Of a DNA stretch of 64,000 nt, positions 34,601 to 48,345 are shown one piece after another. Position numbers and translations under genes: made by a program. The DNA is from Nansenia antarctica. Its lineage: Eukaryota > Chordata > Actinopteri > Argentiniformes > Microstomatidae. The stretch covers positions 13,146,843-13,210,842 of the forward strand of contig OZ022351.1 of the NCBI GenBank assembly GCA_963989245.1. The letters are read 5' to 3'. The notes beneath the pieces are model-generated. The model had not been told where the DNA came from, ran no database searches, and saw only the letters and a list, made by a program, of their open reading frames with translations. The number at the start of each line of letters is the position of its first letter. Position 1 is the stretch's first letter.

Positions 34601-34634
34601 GGGTTAGGGTTAGGTTAAGAGAGTAAAATTCTTA

Positions 34635-34845
34635 AGGGCTCTGCACACAGCGTGCGATTTCTGTTGCGCGTCAACGTTCCATTTTGAAGTTTGAATGGAA
34701 GTCTATGAGAACATACAACAGAAATTGCATCGCACGCTGTGTGCATTGGGATGCGATGTTTTATGATTTTCTCATAGACTTCCATTCAAACTTCAAAATG
34801 GAACGTTGACGCGCAACAGAAATCGCACGCTGTGTGCAGAGCCCT
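34635..34845. mobile_element. Foldback MITE, Harbinger-like (211 bp)
   Basis: The arms beginning AGGGCTCTGCACACAGCGTG are inverse copies over about 75 bp with essentially no mismatches. TTA flanks both ends (34632-34634, 34846-34848), the TWA target of PIF/Harbinger elements. The centre holds a second pair GCATCGCACGCTGTGTGC / ATGCGATG. No coding content. Confidence 0.8.
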
Positions 34846-34848
34846 TTA

Positions 34849-35930
34849 GGCTTCAGTTCCTGACATTGCAGCACAAGACAATAAGGCAATAGGCATAATT
34901 CAAGATATAAAAGTGACAATAATACTTGACATAAGTGACAAATAAGACAGGATACAATTAGCAGTATCCAGACAATGGCAGATAAGGCCCTAGGCATAAT
35001 TCAATGAAAAGGTGTTGATAGTACAGGCCATAAGTGACAATGACAACTACGTACTACTAGTATTATGACTGCTTGATACTTGATTGCTTGTTTTATCATT
35101 AACATTTCCATCATTTGTTCATATAACAATTCTCTATGTGTAGTTCTCTCCCTCTGTTGTGTTCCAGTTATTCCGTGGTGAGAATGGCAGTTGGAAAGTG
35201 CTCCGGCTGATCGACTGTGGCAGCTTGAAGGTTATAAACAACAATGCAGAAGAGTGAATTTACCCTCGATACTTTAAGCGTCAAGATATATTAGAGAGAT
35301 TCACAAGTGAAGGGGGAGGGAAAAAATCAAATAAATTCAGCAGCAGGCAGGCACAGACATTATGTCCATTTGTCACCTTCTGCAGTAGCACAGAATAAAA
35401 GGCCCATGTAGTCTATTACCAGGAGGGACCGCTAAGCCCCGTGCCACTGTTGATTTCTCGGAGCAGTCGATAAATTGAGCAAGGCCATAGCAGCATTGTA
35501 TGTTACGTTAAACAGCCTCTCATTGGTCTAAGTGTCACACTTTGGCCCAACGCTTGAGCAATTTCTCATGATTCTTATTCTCGCTATCGATTCACTATAT
35601 TTATGTGCTTGCCATGCAGAAAATGCAGAGGAGACAGGTGCCATCTATTCAGATCAGATAATGACTGTAATAATGCCACTGGTGCTACTATCTTGCACAT
35701 TAAACCAACATTACTGCTGTTACAGCTGTGCAGCCTATTGAGTTCCCATAGCACACACATTTATGGATATCCCCCGAGTTCTGTTCCCTCTTTTCTACCA
35801 TCGCCTCTCACCATGTTGCCCAGTGTTAGATCATAGAACACACTGATCAGACATAATATCGCTACATTTAATAACAATTGTTACAAAACTAATGGAAACT
35901 TACAATGGAAACGTACTACCATGGACCTGT
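34849..35930. other. Non-coding tract, nothing recognised
   Basis: Low-repeat AT-rich sequence with no identified gene. Confidence 0.5.
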
Positions 35931-35934
35931 ACTG

Positions 35935-36180
35935 TGTGTTTGTTTATCAGGATCCCCACTAGCAATAAAGACCATTCATTCATTCATTCATTCATTCATT
36001 CATTCATTCATAGCTGCCACTGCTCTTCCTGGGGGCCACATAAAACATAAAACACATGACAAAGTCAGAACAATTATATGGAAGAACAACATGCATATAC
36101 AAGAACAACACAAGTTAATATAACAATACATTACAATATAATAACAACAACAACAATAATAATAATTGGATACATACTTA
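35935..36180. repeat. Dispersed retroelement tail with (ATTC)n
   Basis: GGATCCCCACTAGCAATAAAG, then ACCATTCATTCATTC..., then CTCTTCCTGGGGGCCACA. AATAAAGACCATTCATTC also ends the LINE at 60865. The right part matches an abundant teleost repeat that I know only by eye. Confidence 0.5.
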
Positions 36181-37096
36181 AATAATACAATACAATAATA
36201 GTAATGCATGTAATAGTAATGCACCAACAAACGACAACATTATATTTACACACTATTCATATCTACATATTCATATTCTTATATACAGTTCAGTTAAAAC
36301 TGTTAAATACACTTCAGTTAGAAAGAGAAGAGGCACTGTGATACGTTTTTGTATCTGTTTTCTTAAAGCTAAACTTGCCTGATTAACCTCTAGTGTCATA
36401 GTATACGTAACTGTAGCTACCAGCATTGCATTATAAGTAATCTAATCTATTTTTGTGATTCAATAAATCTACATTGCCCTGATTTAGGCATACTGGGGCT
36501 GGTTTATTAATACCGGTTCACTTTAGCTGCAGGTGCGGCGGGAGAACGTCGTATCCACTTTCAGCGCGTCGGTTTACCTTGCCTCGTTACCAATGCAGCC
36601 TTACATCACTGCGATAGAACTGTGCCATAGATGACACAGGCATTTTTCCTCCACGTTGTGCCAAATGTCCTGTCTTAATTACCAAACTATTTTCCCCGGC
36701 GCGTGCCTCTCCCTCATTATTCACTCTCAATTATATGATGCCTCTGTCCTCCAGCCTTAATTACTTCTTCTGCTAAGAAGATAAATTAATTTCCTGATTA
36801 ACCCTCCGACACTTGAAGAGGCTATCTGACACCAAGTACCCGTTGCTGTATTTTCTAGGTGATTATGATTGAATTTTTTAGGTGGCCATCTTTCTGTTTA
36901 TGCTCTGATGTTCATAGGCCTGTTTCTGATGGCAACATTATTTTCAATATTATTGTTACAGATGGTAATCAGTCATTTGCAATGTACTTTCTATCCTTGC
37001 TCACCATCTCCACAAGAAACAGTACCTCCAGTATCACACCGGCTAAATTGATTTTCATGTATCTATGACGACCATATTGTTTGAAATGGTTATATT
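36181..37096. other. Non-coding tract, enhancer-like in part
   Basis: No gene. The stretch 36590-36830 is rich in TTAATTA, CTTAATTAC and ATTAACC homeobox-type core sites without repeat character. Confidence 0.35.
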
Positions 37097-37145
37097 TGAG
37101 TCATTTAGCGGAGGCTTTTATCCAAAGCGACTTACCGTATCAAGT
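37097..37145 (-). repeat. Short fragment of the fish SINE/L2 tail
   Basis: GCTTTTATCCAAAGCGACTTAC is the tail motif also present at 7440-7490 and 47650-47695. Confidence 0.65.
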
Positions 37146-38734
37146 TATGCCAAAGTACACAATTACGGACAACACAATTATATTGTGTTGATGTGGCAAG
37201 ATATCCTCTCTCTGGGGTGTTGGTTGCATCCTCCTCTAAACAAGATGTTGGATAATAAGATACAGGTAGATTTTAATTAGCATTGAGGCTTGCTGGGGGC
37301 TGTTTGCCGTGTCTCTACCACTCATATTCATGCTCAATTTCTCAATTAAGCTACTGGAGTTGTCACTCTGGCTCGGAGTTTGTATTAATAGGGTTTAATC
37401 TGCACATGTGTGTGTGAGTGCATGCGTGTGTGTGTGTGTGTGTGTATCTATGTTTATGTTGAGGAAAAGGCTGGTGCGTCACTAGCATCAGGTACAGTCT
37501 GGTAATGTACTCAAGAGAACACTTGTTTACCAATTACCTTTCATACTTCATCATTTTAGGACAGAGAGAAGGAGAGTGATTGAATTCGACCACGGCAGAT
37601 GGAGCTCTATGGTCATATGAGAGCCTCATTGGTGAAGAACAAAGGAGCATGAGTGTCTAACGTAGAAAGTAATATCTACTTAGTAGAACTAGTGCAATGT
37701 ATGGCAATACAGTAGTATCTATTTTAACCAACGTTTGGTGGTTCAAACTGGGAAGCGACAACGTTCTGAGTGAAGTGGGGACTTGCAATCAGACTCAGAT
37801 CTTGTCATCATCAATTACTTAAACAACTGCACCTGGATCTAGGAATCCCAATCATCTCATTTTGCCTCAATCACTTGAAATGAATTGAAGTGAGTGTAGC
37901 TAATAGAATCAACATCTGGCAGATTTTTTGGGGAAAAGTTTCCTCCCAAAATATTCTTGTAGGCCTATCCTTAGTGTCATGCCATTCATTGTACTATTGT
38001 TCTCACGTAGCACTGAATTTTGCTCGCTTACCTGTTTACAGCCTCAAATTTGTATTTTGTCTCCTGATTGAACCTCGTCATTAAAAAGCCAGATCATCAA
38101 AAAGATACTTAATCAGCAAGTTACATTTGATGTGGATTTTCATGTAGTTCCTCATTAATGATCATATTCATACACATCTTTAATTAACTGCTTTTGTGTA
38201 GAGAGACAGATTAAAAAACAAAGGCATTGAGTGCAATGGGATCATAATGGGAAAATGGGGGATGAAGAAAACATTTAATTACAGAGTTAATTATCCAATG
38301 AAAGGTAACAATTGTGTGCAAATGAGACTGAAAGGTCACTTTTGTTTCAAAACACTCACCTTATCATTGTGTTGCCTTGTCATTGGAAATTCGTCCATTG
38401 TCTACTGTCATGCTGAGCTTTGAGGCATAAACTGTTCTCAGCTGCCTATTGAAAGATTAGAAATGTGAAAGGTAGCTTTCATTGGAGAAACACAAGGGTC
38501 AGAGGTCATAGGCCTACGGTATACATCCAACTCATAAAGCAACACTTGTCCTTCAGTATCATCAGCGATTTCATTGGAGGTTATTTTTCGTATGAGATTG
38601 GAGATTATTTTAGCAATGGCATGACTTTAGAGTTTAATATTTCGCAGTAAGTCGAAGAATGTTTAATGAATATTCAGTATATTACCTCCTTAGAGAAATG
38701 GACTGGCTTCTTCCTCTTCCTAAAAAGCAAAACA

Positions 38735-38736
<2 letters not shown>
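37146..38736. other. Non-coding tract, nothing recognised
   Basis: No gene; a short GT array near 37407-37446. The stretch 38130-38350 is repeat-free with ATTAACT and TTAATTA sites. Confidence 0.45.

Positions 38737-38802
<66 letters not shown>
38737..38802. repeat. (GA)n microsatellite
   Basis: About 32 GA units. Confidence 0.97.
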
Positions 38803-38806
<4 letters not shown>

Positions 38807-39264
38807 TTGTAAAATGGAATGTATTCTGTCATACCGAGAGGACTGTGACTAACTGAGAGTGTCGTGTACGTCTTGTCTAACATATGAACTGATTTGGCCA
38901 GAGACCTTCACATCGCTGCGAGCCATTAATGATGTAATCTAAGGTGACATATCATGATGTCCCACCCTTCACTTTCTGTAGGCACTGGTGGAGTGTGGTG
39001 TTATACCTCACAGCTCTGAAGTCATTCAAACATCACCTCTGAGCTTTGTCAAAAAGGAAGAAAAGAATGAAAAGTGAAATGAAGAACAAAATTGTCTTCA
39101 GGGATATCGTCTCGTGAAAAACACACAGCAAAAGGGCATGGAATCACTCCTGGCATGTCACTGGGGTCAAGTCAACCTATCAGATTAGCCACCGATAAAT
39201 AAGACTGCAGTCAACAGCATTGGGAGACTTGGGACCAACAATTTCAAAGAAAAGAGTAATAATA

Positions 39265-39330
39265 TTTCATAATAATTCATAAAATGTATATAGCGCTTTT
39301 CCGAGGCTCAAAGACGCTGAGTGTGGAGTA
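39265..39330 (+). repeat. Dispersed repeat tail, AGCGCTTTTCCGAGGCTCAA family
   Basis: ATAATAATTCATAAAATG, then TATATAGCGCTTTTCCGAGG and CTCAAAGACGCTGAG, as at 18000. Confidence 0.7.
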
Positions 39331-42300
39331 ATCAAATAATAAGACAGACAATAATACAAATCTAAAAAATAGGAAAAATGAAAATGTATTAAATGTATTA
39401 TGTTGTCTCATAAACTGTAACAGTCTTCCTACACTGTCTTTGAGTTATATGATCATGAATGCATTCATCCATTAAAACAGAACTATGCACTGTGGTACAC
39501 AAGGCAGGGGAAGAGAGCATGGAGGGGGAAGTAGCATCTGTATTGAGTGGATAGGATCCTGTGAACATAAAAACCAAATGTCCACAGCATCCAGTGCATG
39601 GCGGTGTAGCATGAGAAGCATAGATAAGCACACACTGTCAACATTCCAACTACTAACAGACTACTGGAAATGCATGGGTACTGTTGCGCAAATAAAAAGT
39701 GGGATGATTCAAATGTTGGGACTCCAGAGGAAGTGTGCAGATATCAAAAGTTGTGAGGTCTCAATTCCTTCTCCTGCCTGGCTGCTGCAGTGATTGAATG
39801 TTTGGGTGAATTATCCAGCTACTCTATACACCAGTAACCAATGGATTCCACCATGACAGAATGTTGCACATCTTTTGTCAGATGCTCTCTTTTGATGCCT
39901 CTGTGAGCAGAGTTGCCCAGAGACAAGCATGCCCATTTTTACACAACAAACATTATCAAAGTCAACCCTTGATATATAGATAGAAATGCTGCTAGATACA
40001 GAGAAACGCATTCATCCCCTGTCGTGAAACTGTCTTGGCTTGTTCACATCAAGTTCAATGAGTGAAGACAGACTCGACAGACCTTGAGCTCTGAGAGAAA
40101 AAAAACAACGTTACACAACCAAGGGTCAAATTTCCTACACTGCCATCAAATACAACATGCATTGTCTACTACTGTGCAGTATGTGTCTGCATGTACACAT
40201 TTAGGCAATAACAACATAAGGAGAAGGGCCACAGTTACCATTGGATAAACGGTAGACAAAACCTTAACCGCAAACTTTCTGTGTGAATCAGCGAAACGCG
40301 TGATTGATTTGACATAGCAATCACCAGCAAATCCGTTAGCTTTTGGAGAATGCGCTCAAAGCACGGCTAAACTGCAAAACGCTAGGTGACAGAGCAATAG
40401 GCCCCACTGTATGTGACTTATATGATCTATCTGTCTACACAAGTTGTTGTTGTATATCAAGTCCATCAACATCACTGCACACAGTGGTAAACAGCAAGCT
40501 TTAGTGATAAGGTATATGTACTTGAGAAGTAGGAAATGACCCAGAATTTCAGCTTCACACTGTGATGTCCTGGGCTGCATGTCAGCCTATCCAAAGGGAG
40601 ACAGCTATATAAATAAATAAGTGGAAAGATGTGCTCTTGAAGCTGTATTACTGGGCTGACGGCTTAAGCTTAGGGAGTGGGAATGAGGGACAAATTTAGC
40701 TCCAGATCTTAGAATAACTAGGTAGGGATAAAGCTTATGAAAAGTGCAAATGGCTGCATTTCTGGACGGTGTGCTTAAGGCCCAGGATGAAGTGCTGACT
40801 GTCATGTTTTCACTACAGAAGTTATTTGGTATTTTCTAACTAAGAAAAGTGAAAGATAAGTGGTTGAAATCGTCGCAACGTTTAAACAACACTATATCAT
40901 GCTCATGAGTTTAGTTTGTAGTCAACAACTATAGACAAAACTAAAGACGAAACATGGTTTATGAATTGTTCGGTGCAACTATTGTACGGTTTTAGGAAGT
41001 CCTCTATTGGTTGTTGAAGTTTGATACGTAATACCACCAGAACCAGTGCTCCAAAATCCCAATGTTTGCACTGTTCAAGACATTTTAATTTAAAAAACTT
41101 AACTGAAACCTAGACTAACAAGGATCTGTTGTGCAATCGAATGTTGAGTGATATGAGGTGCAAGGCCATTCAAAATAAACGTGTATTTCATTTTTAATTG
41201 ACCTATTACTTTACTGTACTTGCTGTTCAGTATGTTGCTGGGTTGTTTTGGGATGTGTTGAAAAAAGAGAACGTTAATCTCACCGTCCTGTAACGGAGAC
41301 AGCTGTCCTCCTCCCTCTGGACCTCCTCCTCTCCTCCAAAGCTAGACACCACCTTCTGAAACCTCTCGCAAGAATAATGATACTTGCTTTTGTATTTGGA
41401 GTCAAGAATGATACTGCTGCTCCTAAAGCCATTACCGATATGCTCCGGCCAAGTGTGAAACCTCTGTCTGCTCTTATCAGTAACCCAACTCTCATCAACA
41501 TCATCTCTGAAAACTTCCACAATATCGATATCATAGTCTTTTTTTGTCATTTGGATACATTTTTTGGTCATTTTTAAAGTGACTTAGTAATTGTGAATGA
41601 AAGGATTTAATAAGTGTCACAAATAATTCTGATGAGGTACTGAATATCTCATAGAACTTTGATACAATACTGTATGTGAATTACATTCATAGTTCAGAGG
41701 GTATCATAGCAACAGCCTATCACAGAAAACTGTTTTCCCCCACCCTTTTAGACGTTTTTTGGATGAACTAAAAAATGTTAAAATAATTTTCACAAGCATT
41801 GTTTAATTATATTACCCCAATGTAGCTGCCATTTCACAACAAGGCAACTTCTGAAATGAACATATCAGAAGGCAGTAAGATAAATCATATTAGCATAATT
41901 AAACTCTATGAACATTTTCAGTATGAATAAAATATCAGACTCAATGGAAACAGGTTTTCTTTGAAAAGACAAGTTATGGAGATTTATGAGCACTTTAAGA
42001 ACTTGCCGAATTTCATTACTTTTACATCTCTATTAAGATCTTTACAAGCAGGCATAATAAAAGGCCTAATAAAAGATTTTACAAACGGACTTCTGTTTCA
42101 AGTCAAATGGATTCAGCAAAGTGGGGAGAGAGAGAGAGGACTCAGGAGCTCATTATCGAGGGAGAATGTAGAGAAGCCGTCCGAAATGAGGATTAGGTAT
42201 GTCGAACATAATATATTAGTATGTATAATAGATGAACAGATAGGTAGAGATAATATTATTTGGGTTTCAATTAAAAGGCATTATTCTACGTAAGGTAGTT

Positions 42301-43010
42301 TTTGATTAAGCAAAATTACAATCTGCTTCCCTGAGCACAATCACACAATCTGTGTGATGTGATGAGTAAAGATGAGCCGTATGCACCATTACTTTGATGG
42401 CTGATTTGGGGCCCTACCATCTGACATGTGAGGATTCGAACATTAGAGCGCCGCATGCAGTATGACATCTGACATATTCTATGAGCCACTGATGAACAGT
42501 GGGAACTGCAGGAGAATGATTTCAAAGGCGGCGTCTGATGATGTGATGCCCCCCCCCCCACCCCCCCTGGTGCTGTGGTGGACTGCTGTTGCTGTGATGG
42601 GCTCCGCCCGCCCGCCCGCCCCCCAACAACCCCCCCCCCCCCATCTCCCCCCTTCTTTACAGTCTTTACAGACTGGCTAAACTTCCACCATCCGTCCATT
42701 GGTTATTCCACAAACATGTGTTAGCCCCCGGGTGGCTAATTTAGAATGTAATAATCTATTTAATCACAACTTATCATTATTGATCCCACGTTAAAAGCTA
42801 TTTACGCACAGGCCCATGGGCCAGGAGGGAGACGGGCATGCTCCTGCTCTGTCATTTATTTCTCATTCCACGGTGTTGCCCAGAGGGCCTGGCTTGTTGG
42901 GAGATAACAAATAATATATTTGTCTGCTGTGAAGGATCGTACAGGATGGCACTCACCAAACGCAGAGGCTGAGTGCTGAGGAGACCCTACCCGGGCATGC
43001 ATTCACATGT
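39331..43010. other. Long intergenic tract
   Basis: I find no supportable gene. At 41280-41571 two overlapping minus frames stay open (84 and 114 codons) and end near a GGTGAGATT donor-like site, but neither product is recognisable. C-runs occupy 42549-42640. Confidence 0.4.
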
Positions 43011-43082
43011 ACACACACACACATACGTGCGTACACACCACACACACATACACACACACACACACACACACGCACACACACA

Positions 43083-43151
<69 letters not shown>
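43011..43151. repeat. (CA)n compound microsatellite
   Basis: CA array with CATA and CGCA interruptions. Confidence 0.97.
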
Positions 43152-43563
43152 TGAAGCCTGCTCCGTATCACTTGTAATTAAAGCCAAAATCATGATACTA
43201 TGTCTGAGCACAGCCTTATGCCCCATAGCTCCTGGAAGGTGTCCTGTCTTATCTGAGCAGTATTGATTTGAGCCAGAGGAAGGTAGGCATTTGTGTTCAT
43301 TTTTGGAGAGGACACAGCTGTCAGAAGGACAGCGGTGAGGCTCACAAGAGCTTTCTGACAGAATCACTTGTTGGAGACTTTGTAAGTATGGAGTGTCCTT
43401 TCAGACCTTCATTAATCTACATGTAGCTACTACATTATGCTTACATTTAGAGGTGCAAAGAATAGCCTACCCTACTGTATAATGAAGAATAACATCATTT
43501 CAAGAATGACATTAATTTTCAACCACATTATCCTTTCATGTGGCCTTGTGACATTACTTAATT

Positions 43564-43634
43564 GGCAAGGCAAGGCAAGTTTATTTGTATAGCACATTTC
43601 ATACAGGGGCAATTCAAAGTTCTTTACATACAGC
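43564..43634 (-). mobile_element. Extreme 3' tail of an L2-type LINE
   Basis: GGCAAGGCAAGGCAAGTTTA then TTTGTATAGCACATTTCATA and CAATTCAAAGT are identical in order to the 3' ends at 47956 and 58296. The copy is truncated just inside its tail. Confidence 0.75.
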
Positions 43635-43635
43635 A

Positions 43636-43636
43636 T

Positions 43637-43709
<73 letters not shown>

Positions 43710-43730
43710 AGAGAGAGAGAGAGAGAGAGA
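43636..43730. repeat. (GA)n microsatellite
   Basis: About 45 GA units with one AATGA break, abutting the LINE tail. Confidence 0.97.
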
Positions 43731-46700
43731 AATTAAATATATAAACATTTAACAAGATAATAGACACTTAATAAAAAGATATACATTTAGATAAAAGTGT
43801 TATGACTCAGAGATAAAGACCTAGCCTTTGCCTTTTCCTTATGGAGCTGTCTTTATTTAACTCATCATCATTTCATGGAAAATATGAATCACAGTCTTCA
43901 CCAGCCATAATTGTCTTAATTGTCGTTAATTGTCTCTGTTTGTCTTTACAATTACATGTCTTCTATTCACAGTATAACAACAGCAGTAGATGACTGGCTA
44001 CAGATACAAAATCCAAGAGGAGACAAAACTGGCCAGTTTTAGAACGTTGTGATAAAACGTGACGACACAGTTCTGATCACAACTGTAGTAAAATATGTAA
44101 AGTACTGTTACTGGAATGATCTTGCTAGCTTGCCAAATCTCTCTCAGAGAAACAGTAACAAACTTTTGCTCTTACCTTATTTGCTCACTTATTGCATCCA
44201 ATCAGCTATACAGATACTTATATCTTAAACAGTTATTTAAGCTAACTGTTGATGTTATTGCTGTGACAGCTGTGTATCATCTTAAGACTTTGACATTCTG
44301 ATAGTTCAAATATTTCGGTGTGATAATTAGAAGGTTTTATGTTGTTTGAGGGACTTGGAGGTGTGGGGGTAAAAGTTGTTCTGCAGACCCCCCCATTGCT
44401 TCTCAGCCTCTAAACCTGTCCTGGCCCTCAATTGATTGACCCCAACTGTTCATTTATTGAATACAGGTAGCTGAATCCAATTAGTGTCATTGTGTCTCCT
44501 ATGGCAGGTCCATCCTAAATCTGCCTCCAAAAAGCCTGGGATCCTATTAGTGCTGAGTAACTTCCTCTGTATTTTATACCATGGGTTTTATGGGCCCTCC
44601 AATGTCACTGTTTCAAAGGAACCTTGTCTGTACATGAATCTGTCCATGCCAGAAACCTTCAACCCCATTATCTGGGTGAAGTGCCCTTCCTAAGCTATTT
44701 GTATCCTCCCGTGCCTCGGACCATTACCTTCTACTGGGTAATAGCTCTTTAGGCTTCTGTCTTGTCCCGGTTTTCTCTCCTTTTTTTTTTTTTACTTTCT
44801 GCCTCAGAGTTGTACTGGAATGTTCATCCCCCCACTGCTAGGCATCAGTTAATGGACAAACCAGAGCTTAGAGTATGTAAGGGTTAACCAACAACAGAGT
44901 TCAGTTTTTTTTTTTTTTAAATGGTATGCTTTGTTCCTGAGAGTTATTTATTACAAGAGTGTATGAGTTATTAATTACTTTGACATTTTCAGCAAACTGC
45001 ACAGACAGGCAGTCAAGACAGCAACCTTTACCACATTTTTACATAATTAGTTCTAGACATATGTACAGTATGTGCAGTACCATAATTGGCGACAAAAAAA
45101 AATAAGCATGCTTTTTATATCATGGATATAAGGCTGAGGGAGGGGGAAAACATCTGATGTGCTCCCATGGTGAAGTTAGATTTATTTAGCTGATGTTTAT
45201 CCATTTTCCCCAAGTTCCCCAAGAAGAACACCCAAGTGTCGCTCCGAAGGTGTCCACGTAAAAATGCTTATCCTGTCTCACTAGAAAACACACCTAGCTA
45301 ATGATTATACACAAGTATCCTTACTTTCAATGTGCTATGTAGTATTTCCTTTTTTACGTTGTTTCATCAACCACATTAAAAAGCCATTGTCTGACATTGT
45401 TCACATAACGTAGCTAGTTATTTGCACTGCATGATTCTCTATCTGCTCATCCACACATGCTGGAAGCCCTTTTCAAATTGCACGGATTGATATGAAACCT
45501 CAAGGATAATAGAAAATGGATTTTAATCTCGCTGTATCTGTTTAAATATGATTAACAGTTTGCTTGACACCGCACGTCACACTGATAACAATGTACGGGG
45601 GAGAAAAGGTCAATAAGTGTCAAGTAAATATTGATAATGGTTAATAATGCTCCATTGGGTCACACTGATAAAAATGAAATATTAGCATGTGACTGATAAT
45701 CAAGGCTCATTAAGCAGGTGTGAACGACAATGGCACCGGGGGTGACCGGGAGAGGCAAATATGTGGCGACATCACCTCAGCGCTCTGAGGGCAGTGGTAA
45801 ATGAACAGAGCCCCATCTCGGTGCTAATCTGTAGTTGCAACTGATAGAGATCTAGAGGTCATTAACCGAGCTATGGGTTCCTCCTCCACTCCTCTCCCAC
45901 CATGCACTGCTGCTGTTTCCACTGAATCAGAAGTGAAGTGGTGGTTAATGAAAACAAATGACACATTTGTATGTCGTTAACGGTAAGCCGGGGCTTCGGG
46001 AAACGTGACGTGTGCAGTGTGCACACACAGTTCAGCGGTGATTATACAGAGGTTAACGGTGAGCATGACATATGTAAGTGTTAGACTTCCAGATCTCATG
46101 TCGACACGTCACAAGGCTGGTTGTTATTTTCATTTCCCCATTATAGTCAGTTAAAGGTGTTTGCTAACCCCGACATATTAAATGTACACTTCATTTATGA
46201 AGACATTTAATTTTATGTAGAACCTTTTCTCCCCTGATAGTATCAAGGGATACTGTTCATTTGCAGTGACAATTTCATAAACGACATAAGCGAATCTCAA
46301 TGAAATAGACTACTTCAGCAAACAGAGAGCATTTACATTAGCATTTTTGCAGCTACTATGGAATGGTTCCTGCAGTGCAACTAGAGACAAAAATGAGTAA
46401 GAATCCTTAACTTATCATCTTGGCCTGCACCAAACTATAGGTTTTAAATGACAAGCCTTGTAAATGGGTTATCTAAAATCCAATATATATTGGAAGAAAG
46501 ATTGCAGGAGAACAGTGTGCTTGACTGTATCGTCCTGATCCATAACTTTCCCATGAACCACAGGCTCATTTATTGTCGATTCTGTCCGAAAGATGGTCTG
46601 TCAGTTCAGTGGGAGTCGTGCTGCTGTTTATTTTCAAATCAATACTCAATTACTATAAGGAAGATCCACTCCCTCGCCCGTTTCCAAGATGAAATTATGG

Positions 46701-47624
46701 ACTGGAGCAATAACACTTAGTCAAGGCGAGCTAGTGTCCATTAACTCATGACGCTACAGGATAACTACCAGGATTTTTTATACCGGGCTTGGATCTTTCC
46801 CTCCCTCTCTTTTGGCTTCTAATTAATCACTATGAAAAAGACCCTTCAGGACATGACTGATGACCAGAGAAAACAATTTTCCCCCTAACAGCCTTTTAAT
46901 TTTAACTCCGGGAGAGCTCATTGACTGAAACTCACAACAACCCATCAATGCTAGTTTTTAATGCGCTTCCTCTTTTGTTATTGAGAAGAATGGAGAGGCA
47001 GCGAGGCGTCCTGCTCCTCTTCATAACTCAAGTCATTGATTCAGTAAATGCCAGACATTTGCTAGAGGATAAAAGTACTGTCAATGGCCATGGCAGGGTG
47101 TGTGTAAATTACTCCATTAAAGGGTATTTCTGGTTATTTATGATTGAGAAAAAATAGAGGTGAACAGCCACAGAAATGGGCTGAAAATAAGTGCTGAGTG
47201 AAATGCAGCCCAATTTGGGGGTCCAGCAGAAATAGTACTGTCACATCAGTTGTTAGAAAAGCTCATCCAAACCTTGGCATCGTCAGTAGCTGTGAGAGAA
47301 GCTGGCCATCATTCACTGTAACACAAAATGACAGACCAGTCCTGCTCATGCAGAAGACGGTTAGACAAGTCTAAGTGCCAAATTCGGCCTGGTGGAAACA
47401 ATGACATGAGTTTTTTTTTTTATTGTTATCATTAGCATCCACAGCAGTTGGATGACACTGATATGAACATCTTGTGACAATGTAACACCTTTGAAAAGCC
47501 TCTGGCTTTTACAGGAATAGACAGAGCATGGGGGTTATCATTACCGGGGAGAAGTATGGTTCACTGATGGACATGAGAGGCATAGAGAGACACAAGTATC
47601 AGTTTGCCCCAGTCACACGTTAAG
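43731..47624. other. Long repeat-poor tract, candidate conserved non-coding DNA
   Basis: No gene recognised. Two stretches, 45470-45900 and 46780-47120, lack repeats, have balanced composition and contain many TAAT/ATTA, TGATAA and CATTAA sites, including CTAATTAATCAC near 46819. This is the look of vertebrate developmental enhancers, but conservation cannot be seen here. Confidence 0.35.
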
Positions 47625-47710
47625 CATTTTACATTTTACATTTACATTACATTTTTGGCATTTACCAGACGCCTTTATCCAAAGCGACTTACAACAAATA
47701 CATTTCTCTA
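47625..47710 (-). repeat. SINE/L2 tail fragment
   Basis: TTTACATTTACATTACATTT followed by GGCATTTACCAGACGCCTTT and ATCCAAAGCGACTTACAA: the inverse of the L2 3' end seen at 61200-61253. Confidence 0.7.
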
Positions 47711-48097
47711 AGTAAGTGAATCATCTATCCATCAGTCATAGCAGGAAAAGTAATCTAGTCTAGCTGGGGCCAAGGGCAGTCATAATGCTAGAAGAAGGAA
47801 GATTTTTTTTTTTTTTGTATTTTGTTGTATTATCATTTTATTATTTACAGTAGAGAGACTGTACAGGGGGGGAGAGGGGAAGAAGTGTAGTCTTCAGTCT
47901 ACAGCAGAAGATAGGTAGTGACTCTGCAGTTTGACAGTAAAGAAACTGTACGGGGGGCAAGGCAAGGCAAGTTTATTTGTATAGCACCTTTCAAACAACA
48001 TGGGCAAGTCAAAGTGCTTTATATACAGCATTAAAAATACATCAAGAGGAGAAAAGTAAACAGATTAAAAAAGAAAAGTAAAATCATAGGATATATA

Positions 48098-48127
48098 TAG
48101 ATAGATAGATAGATAGATAGATAGATT
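48098..48127. repeat. (GATA)n microsatellite
   Basis: About seven ATAG units in the 3' part of LINE copy A. Confidence 0.9.
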
Positions 48128-48345
48128 AACATGTAATAAGATAATGAATAAGATAACAAAAATGAATAAAAAGACATGGATGGAAGTGTTTGTGTTTAAT
48201 CATAACTGTTGCAAAAGGTTTTTAGCTTAGATTTAAATATGTTTTGAGTTTGGGCCTGTTTGATTTCTTCAGGGAGTTTGTTCCAGGAGCATGCGGCAGA
48301 GTGACTAAAAGCTGCTGCACCTTTTTGTTTTCACTCTTGGAATGA

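Noticed and set aside
34598..34615. Interstitial telomere
   Set aside because: Only about two and a half TTAGGG-type units; chance is sufficient.
39485..39793. 102-codon plus-strand frame
   Set aside because: No recognisable motif, not near any element, and of a length expected by chance in 64 kb.
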